From assembly GCA_947652615.1 (NCBI GenBank), contig CANTDX010000018.1, positions 1 through 56,384 of the forward strand: a DNA stretch of 56,384 nucleotides, in the 5' to 3' direction. Each line of letters opens with the position of its first letter. Position 1 is the stretch's first letter. Under the pieces are notes generated by a model. It was not told the origin of the DNA. It saw nothing but the letters and a program-made list of their open reading frames with translations, and searched no databases. Below, piece after piece: positions 1-7,419 of this stretch. Made by a program: the position numbers and the translations under genes. This DNA comes from an uncultured Dorea sp. (GTDB lineage: Bacteria > Bacillota > Clostridia > Lachnospirales > Lachnospiraceae).

Positions 1-435
1 AAGATCTCTGTACGCTGCTTTATCATGCTCATTCAGCTTTTCACTTTCTAAAAGGAAATAGAACTTTGCCGCCGCTTCAATGATAATCTGGACTGCCATT
101 TGATAAGCGATCTCATAGGATCTTGCGTCAATCCCTTTCAGGGAAACGGAAATAACCGGATATTTCCCCATATACTCCTCACAGAGCGCCGTTTCCTTTG
201 AAATATCCAGCCCGTCAAAAATATGCTTATCCCCATTCAGCGAGAAAAAGTGTTCCAGCATACTCATATTCAGCGTTTTTCCAAATCTTCTGGGGCGGGT
301 AAACAGATTTACCTCTCCCCAGTTGTTAAGAAGTTCCCTGATCAGCCCAGTTTTATCAATATAGTAAAAATTATCGGAACGAAGTTTTTCAAAATTTTCA
401 ATTCCTATCGGAAGTTTCTTCTTCCTCATCTCCAT
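1..435 (-). CDS. AAA-ATPase-like protein (PF09820 type), N-terminal part, cut by window edge
   Basis: The reverse strand encodes at least 145 residues without a stop and runs off the left end. It starts with a basic stretch and IGIENFEKLR, then DNFYYIDKTGLIREL and RPRRFGKTLNMSML. These are hallmarks of the AAA-ATPase-like family (RRFGKT is the Walker A variant), which usually carries a PD-(D/E)XK nuclease-like domain at its C terminus, here outside the window. The ATG at 435 is chosen because GAAGGAG lies about 11 nt upstream; an in-frame ATG at 459 has no such site. The family is very common in gut Firmicutes and Bacteroidetes, but its cellular role is not established. A sigma-A-like promoter lies at 498-526. 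The gene is separated from the upstream ABC operon by about 140 bp. Confidence 0.8.
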   Translation of the reverse strand, partial: MEMRKKKLPIGIENFEKLRSDNFYYIDKTGLIRELLNNWGEVNLFTRPRRFGKTLNMSMLEHFFSLNGDKHIFDGLDISKETALCEEYMGKYPVISVSLKGIDARSYEIAYQMAVQIIIEAAAKFYFLLESEKLNEHDKAAYRDL

Positions 436-497
436 CTCTTCACACACTCCTTCCGTCATTTTCAAGCTGTTTTCTGCCTCAGATTCTATTCCTATAC

Positions 498-526
498 ATT
501 ATAACAACTAAGCAGCAGCTTTTCCA
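498..526 (-). promoter_or_regulatory. Predicted promoter of the AAA-ATPase-like gene
   Basis: On the reverse strand TGGAAA (521-526) and a perfect TATAAT (498-503) are separated by 17 bp. Transcription would begin about 55 nt before the ATG at 435. The -35 matches TTGACA at four of six positions. Confidence 0.5.
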
Positions 527-577
527 TAGAAATCTTCCGATTCCCACAGGTCTGCAGGGGTCTAGTACAGTATTGCA

Positions 578-1288
578 TTAATTCAAATCCTTCGTCTCCG
601 CCTCCCGCACGGACAGGAACGCAAACACCAGAGAGACAACCGTCAATATAACCGGAATCACAGCGTTGTCTCTGAAGGTCAGATCTCCCATATTGGCCTG
701 CGTAAGCAGGATCAACAGGAAGGATGCGACGATCGTCGCCTTTGACGATTTCATCGCCATACCGATGAACAGTGCGATAAAGCCCATGGTAACGGTAACA
801 ATGGATCTGACAAGAAGCTGAACATAGAACCCCGGTTCTGCCATATTATAATCCAGCGGAAAGGAAGATACCATGAACTGCGATCCAAGCAGCACGCATC
901 CATAGATCAGAAGCTTTGTAGTGACCAGCGCTGTGAAATTAAATATCCATACGGCCAACATCTGGGAAACCAGTACCTTCTGCCGTTTGATCGGATACAG
1001 GAACATCAGGTTCATAGTCTTGTTATTATAAGAGCTGACGATGAAGCCTGAGAGCATCACGCCGGTGAACACCAGAAATGCCATACTCGTAAATAATTCG
1101 ATCGAGGACGAGATCATATCATTCCCCGGCGCAGCGTCCGGAATACCGGTGTCTGGACTATCGGCGATACCCAGATAACAGAGGGCAAATAAGAACAGAC
1201 AGAGAACCGCTGCCAGAATGACAACATTTCTGATATATTTCGCAATATTATTTTTCTTCCATTCAAGTTTAATCAATTTCAGCATCAT
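578..1288 (-). CDS. ABC-2 type permease subunit (module 1)
   Basis: A 236-residue integral membrane protein with about six hydrophobic segments: residues ~19-42, ~65-85, ~105-135, ~155-180, ~185-200 and ~210-228. This is the size and layout of ABC-2 permeases such as those paired with BcrA-type ATPases in bacitracin and lantibiotic self-protection or resistance. The ATG at 1288 directly follows the stop codon of the ATPase gene (TAA, 1289-1291), so the two are probably translationally coupled. It would form the membrane pore of the exporter whose ATPase is encoded at 1289-2203. The substrate cannot be read from the sequence; an antimicrobial peptide is an inference from family and context. 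Confidence 0.85.
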   Translation of the reverse strand: MMLKLIKLEWKKNNIAKYIRNVVILAAVLCLFLFALCYLGIADSPDTGIPDAAPGNDMISSSIELFTSMAFLVFTGVMLSGFIVSSYNNKTMNLMFLYPIKRQKVLVSQMLAVWIFNFTALVTTKLLIYGCVLLGSQFMVSSFPLDYNMAEPGFYVQLLVRSIVTVTMGFIALFIGMAMKSSKATIVASFLLILLTQANMGDLTFRDNAVIPVILTVVSLVFAFLSVREAETKDLN

Positions 1289-2203
1289 TTATTTCGCCTC
1301 CCCAGTCATTTTCAGGAAATAATCTTCCAATGTCTCTGTTTTTTTACCGATTGCTACAACCTCCACATCGTTCAAGGCGAGCGCCTTCGATAGCTGACCG
1401 CTGGAAACGGACCGATCGTATATGCGGAATCTGCCGCTGTCGATGATCTTGAAGTTCGCAATCCCTAACTTCTCCGTCAGCACATAAGCGGCCTTCCTCT
1501 CATCTAAGACAGCAAGTTCCATATAGTTCAGGTTGATTTCTTCGATATCTCTCATCCGCACTTCTCTCATCATCCGGCCATGGTCAATGATACCTACCAT
1601 GTCTGCGATGCTCTCGATCTCCGAGAGTATATGACTTGAGATCATAATCGTAATTCCGTATTCCGAACACAGGGTCTTAAGCAATTCCCGGATCTGCTTC
1701 ATTCCGGCGGGGTCAAGGCCGTTGGTGGGTTCGTCTAAGATAAGAATCTCTGGCTTGCATATCACAGCCCGCGCAATTCCCAGCCGTTCCTTCATTCCCA
1801 GCGAATAGCTTTTCACAGGTTGGTCCGCGGCAGCGTCAAGCCCCAACATCTGCAGGGCATCCTTCACACTGCTCACATTGTAGTAGCCCATATACTCACA
1901 ATGAAGCGTAAGATTCTCACGCCCTGTCATGTGGTCATAGAAGACCGGGAATTCAATGATGCTGCCCATACGTTTTAAGATCTCATAGGAATGAGGCGTA
2001 AGCATCTCGCCAAAGATCTCAATGCTCCCCCTGTCAGGCTTCCATAGATTGGTAATCATCTTCATTACTGTCGTCTTCCCTGCGCCGTTTGGGCCAAGGA
2101 ATCCGTAGATCTCACCTTTGGAAATATGGATATCAACATCCGACACAAGTTCTTTATTTCTGATTTTCTTTGTAAGTTGGCTGGTTTGTAAAATGTATGG
2201 CAT
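1289..2203 (-). CDS. ABC transporter ATPase, BcrA-like (module 1)
   Basis: A 304-residue ATPase with Walker A GPNGAGKTT (~residues 38-46), the relaxed signature SLGMKERLGIARA typical of BcrA/drug-export ATPases, and Walker B ILILDEPT. It has the extra C-terminal ~80 residues seen in that family. It powers the permease encoded immediately downstream. The start at 2203 has AAAGGAGG a few bases upstream; an alternative reading frame at 2250 is out of frame and was ignored. The gene follows the kinase gene after an 80-bp gap containing its own regulated-looking promoter (2228-2261). Family knowledge suggests export of, or protection from, bacitracin, lantibiotics or related peptides, probably sensed by the adjacent two-component system. 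Confidence 0.9.
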   Translation of the reverse strand: MPYILQTSQLTKKIRNKELVSDVDIHISKGEIYGFLGPNGAGKTTVMKMITNLWKPDRGSIEIFGEMLTPHSYEILKRMGSIIEFPVFYDHMTGRENLTLHCEYMGYYNVSSVKDALQMLGLDAAADQPVKSYSLGMKERLGIARAVICKPEILILDEPTNGLDPAGMKQIRELLKTLCSEYGITIMISSHILSEIESIADMVGIIDHGRMMREVRMRDIEEINLNYMELAVLDERKAAYVLTEKLGIANFKIIDSGRFRIYDRSVSSGQLSKALALNDVEVVAIGKKTETLEDYFLKMTGEAK

Positions 2204-2227
2204 ATTCTTGCCTCCTTTCTACTTACC

Positions 2228-2261
2228 ATTATAGGGAGACAGATTTTCAAAACTCTTGAAT
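2228..2261 (-). promoter_or_regulatory. Promoter with paired hexamers for the module 1 transporter
   Basis: On the reverse strand ATTCAA (2256-2261), 5 bp, TTGAAA (2245-2250), 11 bp, then a perfect TATAAT (2228-2233). No TTGACA-like element lies 17 bp upstream of the -10, so activation by the adjacent OmpR-type regulator is likely. The same spacing occurs before the other three transporter operons in this window. Confidence 0.55.
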
Positions 2262-2283
2262 AAATCTTACGATTTTCTTTCGT

Positions 2284-3231
2284 TTACAACTTAATAGAAT
2301 ATTTTTTCAATATGACGGTAAATACGGTCCTGATATGCGGCTGGCTTTCCAGTGTAATATCCCCGCCCATCTGCATCGCAAGATTCTTGGCGATCGTAAG
2401 CCCAAGGCCATTTCCCTGCATCTGGCTGTTGCGCGAGTCTTCCATTGTGAACAGCCGTTCAAACACCGTATCCGCATATTCAGGGCTGATCCCGCGTCCT
2501 CTGTCTGTAATATTAATATATACCTTCGTTCTGTCGGTTCTCAGGCTTACCCCCAGATACTTCCCGTCAGCGCCGTATCGGACTGCATTGGAGATCAGGT
2601 TGAACATAATCCTCTGCAATGCTTCCCTGTCGGCGCCGGCGTAGATCGTCTGCTCCGGAATGTCAATATCCACCGTAAATTCTCTCTGTGAAAGCAACTC
2701 GTAGAAGTCCAGGATATTTTCACGGCAGGCTTCGTTGATATTAACGCGGGACAGTTCCATATTCATATCTCCGGCTTCTAATTTGGCAAGTGTGAAGAAT
2801 TGGCCGATCAGCTCCATAACCCGCTGCGCCTTCGCTTCCACCTTGAGCAGCATCTCCTGTGCCGGATCTCCGTTCAGCCGGATGATCTCAAGATAACCCA
2901 GTATGACTGTCATGGGCGTCTTGATATCATGCGAGACATTGGACAGCATCTTCTTAGAAGCAATCTGGGAGCGTCTGTAATCTGCCTTCGCCTTCCGGCG
3001 GCTCTCTAACAGCCTGTTGATCTGCGCCGCCAATCCCTGCAGGACCCGGTCATCGGTGAAAACCATGATTTCTTCATCACTGTTGGTATCTAATATACAT
3101 TCTAATTTCTTACTGATCTCCTTAAGCTTCGCCTGTATTCCCGTCCGGAAGCAGAACCTCTGGTAGATCACAATCAGAACTAGCAGAACAATACACAGGG
3201 ACAAAAGGAATATGACCGTATCCGCCCTCAT
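2284..3231 (-). CDS. Sensor histidine kinase (module 1)
   Basis: A 315-residue kinase with one N-terminal membrane segment (residues ~5-25) and almost no extracellular domain. A short linker leads to a HisKA domain with phospho-acceptor His101 in SHDIKTPMT. The HATPase domain shows the N box NLISNAVRYG, G1 DRGRGIS and G2 GNGLGLTIAK. Lack of an extracellular sensor is typical of intramembrane-sensing kinases that work with ABC exporters, and the gene is followed by such an exporter. Its ATG (3231) overlaps the stop of the response regulator gene by 4 bp. It should phosphorylate that regulator in response to an envelope signal; the signal itself is unknown. Confidence 0.92.
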   Translation of the reverse strand: MRADTVIFLLSLCIVLLVLIVIYQRFCFRTGIQAKLKEISKKLECILDTNSDEEIMVFTDDRVLQGLAAQINRLLESRRKAKADYRRSQIASKKMLSNVSHDIKTPMTVILGYLEIIRLNGDPAQEMLLKVEAKAQRVMELIGQFFTLAKLEAGDMNMELSRVNINEACRENILDFYELLSQREFTVDIDIPEQTIYAGADREALQRIMFNLISNAVRYGADGKYLGVSLRTDRTKVYINITDRGRGISPEYADTVFERLFTMEDSRNSQMQGNGLGLTIAKNLAMQMGGDITLESQPHIRTVFTVILKKYSIKL

Positions 3232-3917
3232 AGCACGTCTCCTAACTTATAGCCGATCCCCCACACCGTAATAACATATCTAGGTTCTCTTGGATTATCC
3301 TCGATCTTGTTGCGAAGACGGCTGATATGTACATTGACTGCATTCTCATCCCCCATATAAGCATCGTTCCAGATCAGGGAATAGATCTGCGCTTTGGTAT
3401 ATACTTTCTTCGGGTTCTGAAGCAGGAGCTTTAGTATGTCAAATTCTTTGGCTGTCAGCTCAATACCGGTCCCTGCTTTCCTGACCGTATGTGTGGTCAG
3501 ATCCATAACCAGGGAACCTGCCGCAAGCTGTTCCGGCTCCTTACGGGTCCCGGCATACTCTGTGCTCCGCCGGATATTCGCCTTGATCCTTGCCAGTACC
3601 TCGGTGACAGAGAAGGGCTTTGTAATATAATCATCCGCCCCAAGACCTAATCCCAGAGTCTTATCCGAGTCCGTATCCTTCGCGGATATGATGATGATCG
3701 GCACGGTACTGGCCTGACGGATGTATTTCATAACGTCCATTCCGCCGACTTTCGGCAGCATCAGATCCAACAGGACGATATCATAGCTGCCGCTGTCAAA
3801 TCGAACCCTGGCCGCTTCCCCGTCTCCTGCACATACCACCTCATAATTCTCAACGCTAAGATAATCTCTCAGCATCCTGCTGATCTCTATATCATCCTCA
3901 ACCAATAAAATTCTCAT
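3228..3917 (-). CDS. OmpR-family response regulator (module 1)
   Basis: A receiver domain (residues ~1-115) with acidic pocket E7/D8/D9, phospho-acceptor D51 in LLDLMLP and the conserved lysine in ITKPF is followed by a winged-helix DNA-binding domain ending IRYVITVWGIGYKLG-like. The start at 3917 gives the canonical MRILLVEDD and has GGTGAG 6-8 nt upstream. An ATG at 3947 in the same frame, with GGAAAG nearby, would add ten residues and cannot be excluded. It is first in the RR-HK-ABC run and has a strong promoter (3962-3990) with tandem repeats directly upstream (4000-4031), consistent with autoregulation. Its likely targets are its own promoter and the transporter promoter at 2228-2261. 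Confidence 0.92.
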   Translation of the reverse strand: MRILLVEDDIEISRMLRDYLSVENYEVVCAGDGEAARVRFDSGSYDIVLLDLMLPKVGGMDVMKYIRQASTVPIIIISAKDTDSDKTLGLGLGADDYITKPFSVTEVLARIKANIRRSTEYAGTRKEPEQLAAGSLVMDLTTHTVRKAGTGIELTAKEFDILKLLLQNPKKVYTKAQIYSLIWNDAYMGDENAVNVHISRLRNKIEDNPREPRYVITVWGIGYKLGDVL

Positions 3918-3961
3918 AGCTGTCTCACCGTTCTTCCTTCCCTTCATTTTCTTTCCAGTTT

Positions 3962-3990
3962 ATTATGGTCTACATAGCCCCTTAAGTCAA
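3962..3990 (-). promoter_or_regulatory. Strong promoter of the module 1 response regulator
   Basis: On the reverse strand TTGACT (3985-3990), a 17-bp spacer and CATAAT (3962-3967). This is close to the sigma-A consensus and sits 10 bp downstream of the tandem repeat at 4000-4031. Confidence 0.7.
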
Positions 3991-3999
3991 CACTGCCCG

Positions 4000-4031
4000 C
4001 GGGAAATGCCGGAAAACTGCCGGGAAATGCC
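4000..4031 (-). promoter_or_regulatory. Tandem 10-11 bp repeats upstream of the module 1 regulator promoter
   Basis: On the reverse strand GGCATTTCCCG occurs exactly twice (4021-4031 and 4000-4010), 21 bp apart. The related GGCAGTTTTCC fills the space between, giving three half-sites with about one helical turn of spacing. They end 10 bp before the -35 of the regulator promoter, on the same face of the helix. This layout suits binding of OmpR-type dimers. The divergent MATE promoter starts about 35 bp away on the other side. Confidence 0.5.
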
Positions 4032-4064
4032 CGATATTTTCATATTTTTTCGTCAAAATATGTC

Positions 4065-4093
4065 TTGCATCCACATTCTATATTTTATATAAT
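4065..4093 (+). promoter_or_regulatory. Predicted promoter of the MATE gene
   Basis: TTGCAT (4065-4070), 17 bp, then a perfect TATAAT (4088-4093). The ATG at 4141 has AGGAGGT upstream. The leader is about 40 nt. Confidence 0.65.
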
Positions 4094-4140
4094 ATACAAA
4101 GTTTTCTATTGAATCAGTACGAATACTAGGAGGTACAGAC

Positions 4141-5535
4141 ATGGAACGAGATATGATAATAGGAAAACCTTCAAAGATTATTCTGAATTTCACGATTCCT
4201 ATTTTTATCGGAAATGTATTCCAGCAATTCTACAGCATGGCGGATACGGTCATCGTCGGCAAATTCGTCGGCAACTCGGCGCTGGCCGCCGTGGGAGCCT
4301 GCGGCACGCTGACATTTCTGATCCTGGGATTCTTAATGGGGATGACAGCCGGGTTCACAGTCGTTACCGCGCAGCATTACGGGGCGGGCAATCACCGGGC
4401 GATGCGTAAGTCTGTTGCATCTGCCGCGATCCTGTCCGGTATTGTGTCAATCGTGCTCACTGTGACAAGCATGGTCTTGATGCGAAGTGTCCTGCATTGG
4501 ATGAATACACCGTCCGATATGTTCGATCAGGCGTATTCTTACATAATGATCATCTGTGCCGGAATCGTGGCACAGGTAATGTATAACCTGCTGGCAAGTA
4601 TCCTTCGTGCGGTCGGGGACAGCAAACGGCCGCTGTATTTCCTGATCCTGGCGGCGCTCTTGAACATCCTGCTTGACCTGGTATTTATCATCATATTCCA
4701 TATGGGTGCGGCAGGAGCCGCATACGCGACCGTGATCTCCCAGGGAATATCCGGTCTCGCTTGTCTCTTCTATATTATAAAGAGCGTTCCCTTGCTCCAT
4801 CTTAATAAGGACGACTGGAAGATAGACTGGAACCTTGCCCTGTGGCAGATGAAGATCGGGTTCCCCATGGCATTCCAGTATTCTATCACTGCGATCGGAA
4901 CGATAGTGGTACAGTCCGCGCTGAACGCACTGGGTTCTGTGGCAGTCGCCGGCTACTCCGCGGCTGTCAAGATCGAACAGATCGTTACCCAGGCCTATGT
5001 CGCACTGGGAACGACCATGTCGACCTACTGCGCACAGAATGCAGGCGCGGGCAAGATCAGCCGGATCCGGCAGGGATTCCGGAGCGCGACCTGGATGGGC
5101 CTTATTTACGCCGTATTTACCGGTATCCTGATCTTCTTCGCCGGCAAATATATGACCGTACTGTTCGTCTCTGAGAATGTCCGTCAGCTTATGTCCCTCG
5201 TCGATGTAAGCCTGCGGTGTGCGGCTGTTTCCTTCGTATTCCTTGCAGTCGTCAATATCTATCGGAACGGAATACAAGGGATGGGCTACGGCATCCTACC
5301 CATGACCGCCGGAATCGCTGAGTTGATCGGAAGATGCGGAGCGGCGCTGGCAGCATCCCATTATAAGAGCTTCCTTGGAATCTGTATGGCAAGTCCGGTG
5401 GCCTGGATCCTGGCATCCATACTTCTGTTGGGAATGTATTTCAGGATCATGCATCAGTATAAGCTGAAGGGTATCCTGAAACCAGAGGCAAAAAAGAGAT
5501 TCCCAATCTGGAAGAAAAGATATCAGCATATATAA
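4141..5535 (+). CDS. MATE family efflux transporter
   Basis: A 464-residue protein with twelve predicted membrane helices in two homologous halves. The N terminus begins MIIGKPSKIILNFTIPIFIG and includes QFYSMADTVIVGKFVG, the standard opening of DinF/NorM-type MATE exporters. It should exchange Na+ or H+ for cationic drugs or other organic compounds at the cytoplasmic membrane. The start is set by AGGAGGTACAGAC just upstream. It is transcribed alone, divergently from the module 1 regulator, and ends at a strong hairpin (5544-5582). Location beside a putative antibiotic-response system makes a role in drug or peptide tolerance plausible, but the substrate is unknown. Confidence 0.92.
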   Translation: MERDMIIGKPSKIILNFTIPIFIGNVFQQFYSMADTVIVGKFVGNSALAAVGACGTLTFLILGFLMGMTAGFTVVTAQHYGAGNHRAMRKSVASAAILSGIVSIVLTVTSMVLMRSVLHWMNTPSDMFDQAYSYIMIICAGIVAQVMYNLLASILRAVGDSKRPLYFLILAALLNILLDLVFIIIFHMGAAGAAYATVISQGISGLACLFYIIKSVPLLHLNKDDWKIDWNLALWQMKIGFPMAFQYSITAIGTIVVQSALNALGSVAVAGYSAAVKIEQIVTQAYVALGTTMSTYCAQNAGAGKISRIRQGFRSATWMGLIYAVFTGILIFFAGKYMTVLFVSENVRQLMSLVDVSLRCAAVSFVFLAVVNIYRNGIQGMGYGILPMTAGIAELIGRCGAALAASHYKSFLGICMASPVAWILASILLLGMYFRIMHQYKLKGILKPEAKKRFPIWKKRYQHI

Positions 5536-5543
5536 ATTAGAAA

Positions 5544-5582
5544 AGAAACAGTCTGTGCCATTCACCTGCACAGACTGTTTCT
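5544..5582. terminator. Bidirectional intrinsic terminator between MATE and symporter genes
   Basis: A perfect 15-bp inverted repeat (5544-5558 with 5568-5582; stem starting AGAAACAGTCTGTGC) with a 9-nt loop. T-rich sequence on one side and AAAA on the other let it serve both convergent genes. Confidence 0.85.
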
Positions 5583-5631
5583 CTATATGCTATACTATTC
5601 TGTTAACTCCGCAGGATCCGAAAATCATGAT

Positions 5632-7161
5632 TTATGATTTCCTAGCATTCACCCGCTCGAACTCATCCACGATCTCCTTTGACGGCGCTTTGGTCGCCAG
5701 GCTCACGATAATGATCATCGCCAGAGAGATCAGGAATGCCGGAAGCAATTCATAGATATCAAGGATACCGCCCATAGGACGGATCGCATATTTCCACACG
5801 AATACCATCACACCGCCGGCGATCATTCCGGCCAGCGCACCCTGCAAAGTGGTTCGTTTCCAGAACAACGCACAGATCATAACGCCTGCGAACGCGGCTC
5901 CCATACCGGCCCATGCGAAGGACACGATACCAAATACGCTGGAATTAGGATCTCTTGCCAGGAATACACCGATCACTGCGATTCCCAGGATCGTTGCACG
6001 GGCAACGTTAAGTCCCTGCTTCTCGGTAAGCTTCTTACCAAGGAAATCCTGTACAATATTCTCAGATACACCGGAAGCCGCTACCAACATCTGGCTGTCC
6101 GCGGTAGACATCGTCGCCGCAAGGATACCTGCAAGGATCACACCGCCAAGCACCGCTGCGAGGAATCCGTTCTTGCTAAGCTCATTGGTGAGAGCTATGA
6201 TCACGCGCTCACTGTCCTCCAATGCCGGCATACCGCCTGCATTGACAACTGCAAGGCCTACGATACCGATGAAGATCGCAACACCCATAGCGAAGGTTAC
6301 CCAGATAGAAGCAACTCGTCTGGAGAGCACCAGCTTATTCTCGTCTTCAATAGACATGAATCTTACCAGGATATGCGGCATACCAAAATATCCGATTCCC
6401 CATGCCAGAAGAGATACGGCGGTCAGCGGTGAATACGGGATCGCTGAACCTGCAACCGCATCATGGATCGCGGAAAGTGAGATATAACCCGACAGGGACT
6501 TGGCGTTATCCATTACAGCTCCCATACCGCCGGCGCTGCCCACACCAAAGGTTACGATAGAAATCAGTGCGATTGACATTACAATACTCTGAATCAGGTC
6601 ATTCGTTGCAACCGTTGTGAATCCTCCCGCAATCGTATAGACAACAATGATGACCGCGAATACAACCACGCCTACCATATAGTCCAATCCAAACAATGAG
6701 TTGAACAGCTTACCGCACGCCGCAAAACCAGACGCTACATACGGAACGAAGAACACTACGATGATCACTGCTGAGATCGCTGTAATGATATTCTTCTCAT
6801 CATGGAATCTCTTCGCGAAGAACGTAGGCACTGTGATCGCGCCGATCTGCTCTGAATAACGTCTCAGCCTCCTTGATGTAAAGAGCCAGTTCAGATATGT
6901 ACCGATCGCCAGACCCGCTGCAGTCCAGAACGCATCTGCAAGGCCGGTCAGGTATGCAACACCTGGCAGCCCCATCAGAAGCCAGCTTGACATATCGCTC
7001 GCCTCCGCGCTCATGGCAACGACCAACGCACCCATCTTCCTGCCGCCAAGGTAGAAATCTTCACTGCTGCTGTTCTTTCTTGCATTATAGACACCGATGC
7101 CGACCAGCAGGCACATATATGCAAAAATCGTACACAGAATAATAATACTAATACCACTCAT
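5632..7161 (-). CDS. putP: Sodium:solute symporter, PutP-like (Na+/proline)
   Basis: A 509-residue protein of the SSF family with about 13 membrane helices. The motifs EDFYLGGRKMGALVVAMSAEASDMSSWLL near the N terminus, and the later GILAATMSTADSQMLVAASGVSENI, match PutP-type Na+/proline symporters closely. It would import proline, or a related amino acid, using the sodium gradient. The gene stands alone. It has a near-consensus promoter (7256-7284) with a leader of roughly 90 nt, ending in an AGGTG ribosome binding site, and shares the downstream terminator with the MATE gene. Proline as substrate is inferred from similarity to PutP, not from transport data. Confidence 0.88.
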   Translation of the reverse strand: MSGISIIILCTIFAYMCLLVGIGVYNARKNSSSEDFYLGGRKMGALVVAMSAEASDMSSWLLMGLPGVAYLTGLADAFWTAAGLAIGTYLNWLFTSRRLRRYSEQIGAITVPTFFAKRFHDEKNIITAISAVIIVVFFVPYVASGFAACGKLFNSLFGLDYMVGVVVFAVIIVVYTIAGGFTTVATNDLIQSIVMSIALISIVTFGVGSAGGMGAVMDNAKSLSGYISLSAIHDAVAGSAIPYSPLTAVSLLAWGIGYFGMPHILVRFMSIEDENKLVLSRRVASIWVTFAMGVAIFIGIVGLAVVNAGGMPALEDSERVIIALTNELSKNGFLAAVLGGVILAGILAATMSTADSQMLVAASGVSENIVQDFLGKKLTEKQGLNVARATILGIAVIGVFLARDPNSSVFGIVSFAWAGMGAAFAGVMICALFWKRTTLQGALAGMIAGGVMVFVWKYAIRPMGGILDIYELLPAFLISLAMIIIVSLATKAPSKEIVDEFERVNARKS

Positions 7162-7255
7162 AAATCACACCTCATTTCCTTTACTTATTCTCTGTAACTG
7201 AAAACATAATGTCCATAAATTTTTATTATATATCCATTATATTTTGTTATGTTCT

Positions 7256-7284
7256 ACTATAACACTTAGTGAAATTAATGTCAA
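7256..7284 (-). promoter_or_regulatory. Consensus promoter of the putP-like gene
   Basis: On the reverse strand a perfect TTGACA (7279-7284), 17 bp, TATAGT (7256-7261). It is one of the strongest promoter matches in the window. Confidence 0.8.
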
Positions 7285-7321
7285 TATAATGAATCCTATC
7301 TTTTCTTTTCATTTTCCTTTC

Positions 7322-7333
7322 TTTTCGACAAGA
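7322..7333 (-). promoter_or_regulatory. Candidate Spo0A box upstream of the alarmone synthetase fusion
   Basis: On the reverse strand TCTTGTCGAAAA matches the Spo0A consensus TTTTGTCGAAAA at 11 of 12 positions, including the full TGTCGAA core. It lies 13 bp upstream of the predicted -35 of the gene at 7420. Whether this organism uses Spo0A here is inference. Confidence 0.4.
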
Positions 7334-7346
7334 ATGATCATAAACC

Positions 7347-7375
7347 TTTTCATTTCTCCGGGAATCGAGTATACT
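7347..7375 (+). promoter_or_regulatory. Predicted promoter of the receiver-alarmone synthetase gene
   Basis: TTTTCA (7347-7352), 17 bp, TATACT (7370-7375). The weak -35 and adjacent 0A-like box suggest that an activator may be needed. The ATG at 7420 has AGAGGT upstream. Confidence 0.5.
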
Positions 7376-7419
7376 ATAGTCAGTGATAATGAATACACCA
7401 GGAAAAAGAGGTACTAATC

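Noticed and set aside
4447..5277. 276-codon reverse frame opposite the MATE gene
   Set aside because: Low-complexity, His/Asp-rich shadow of the MATE coding strand, with no promoter or ribosome binding site.
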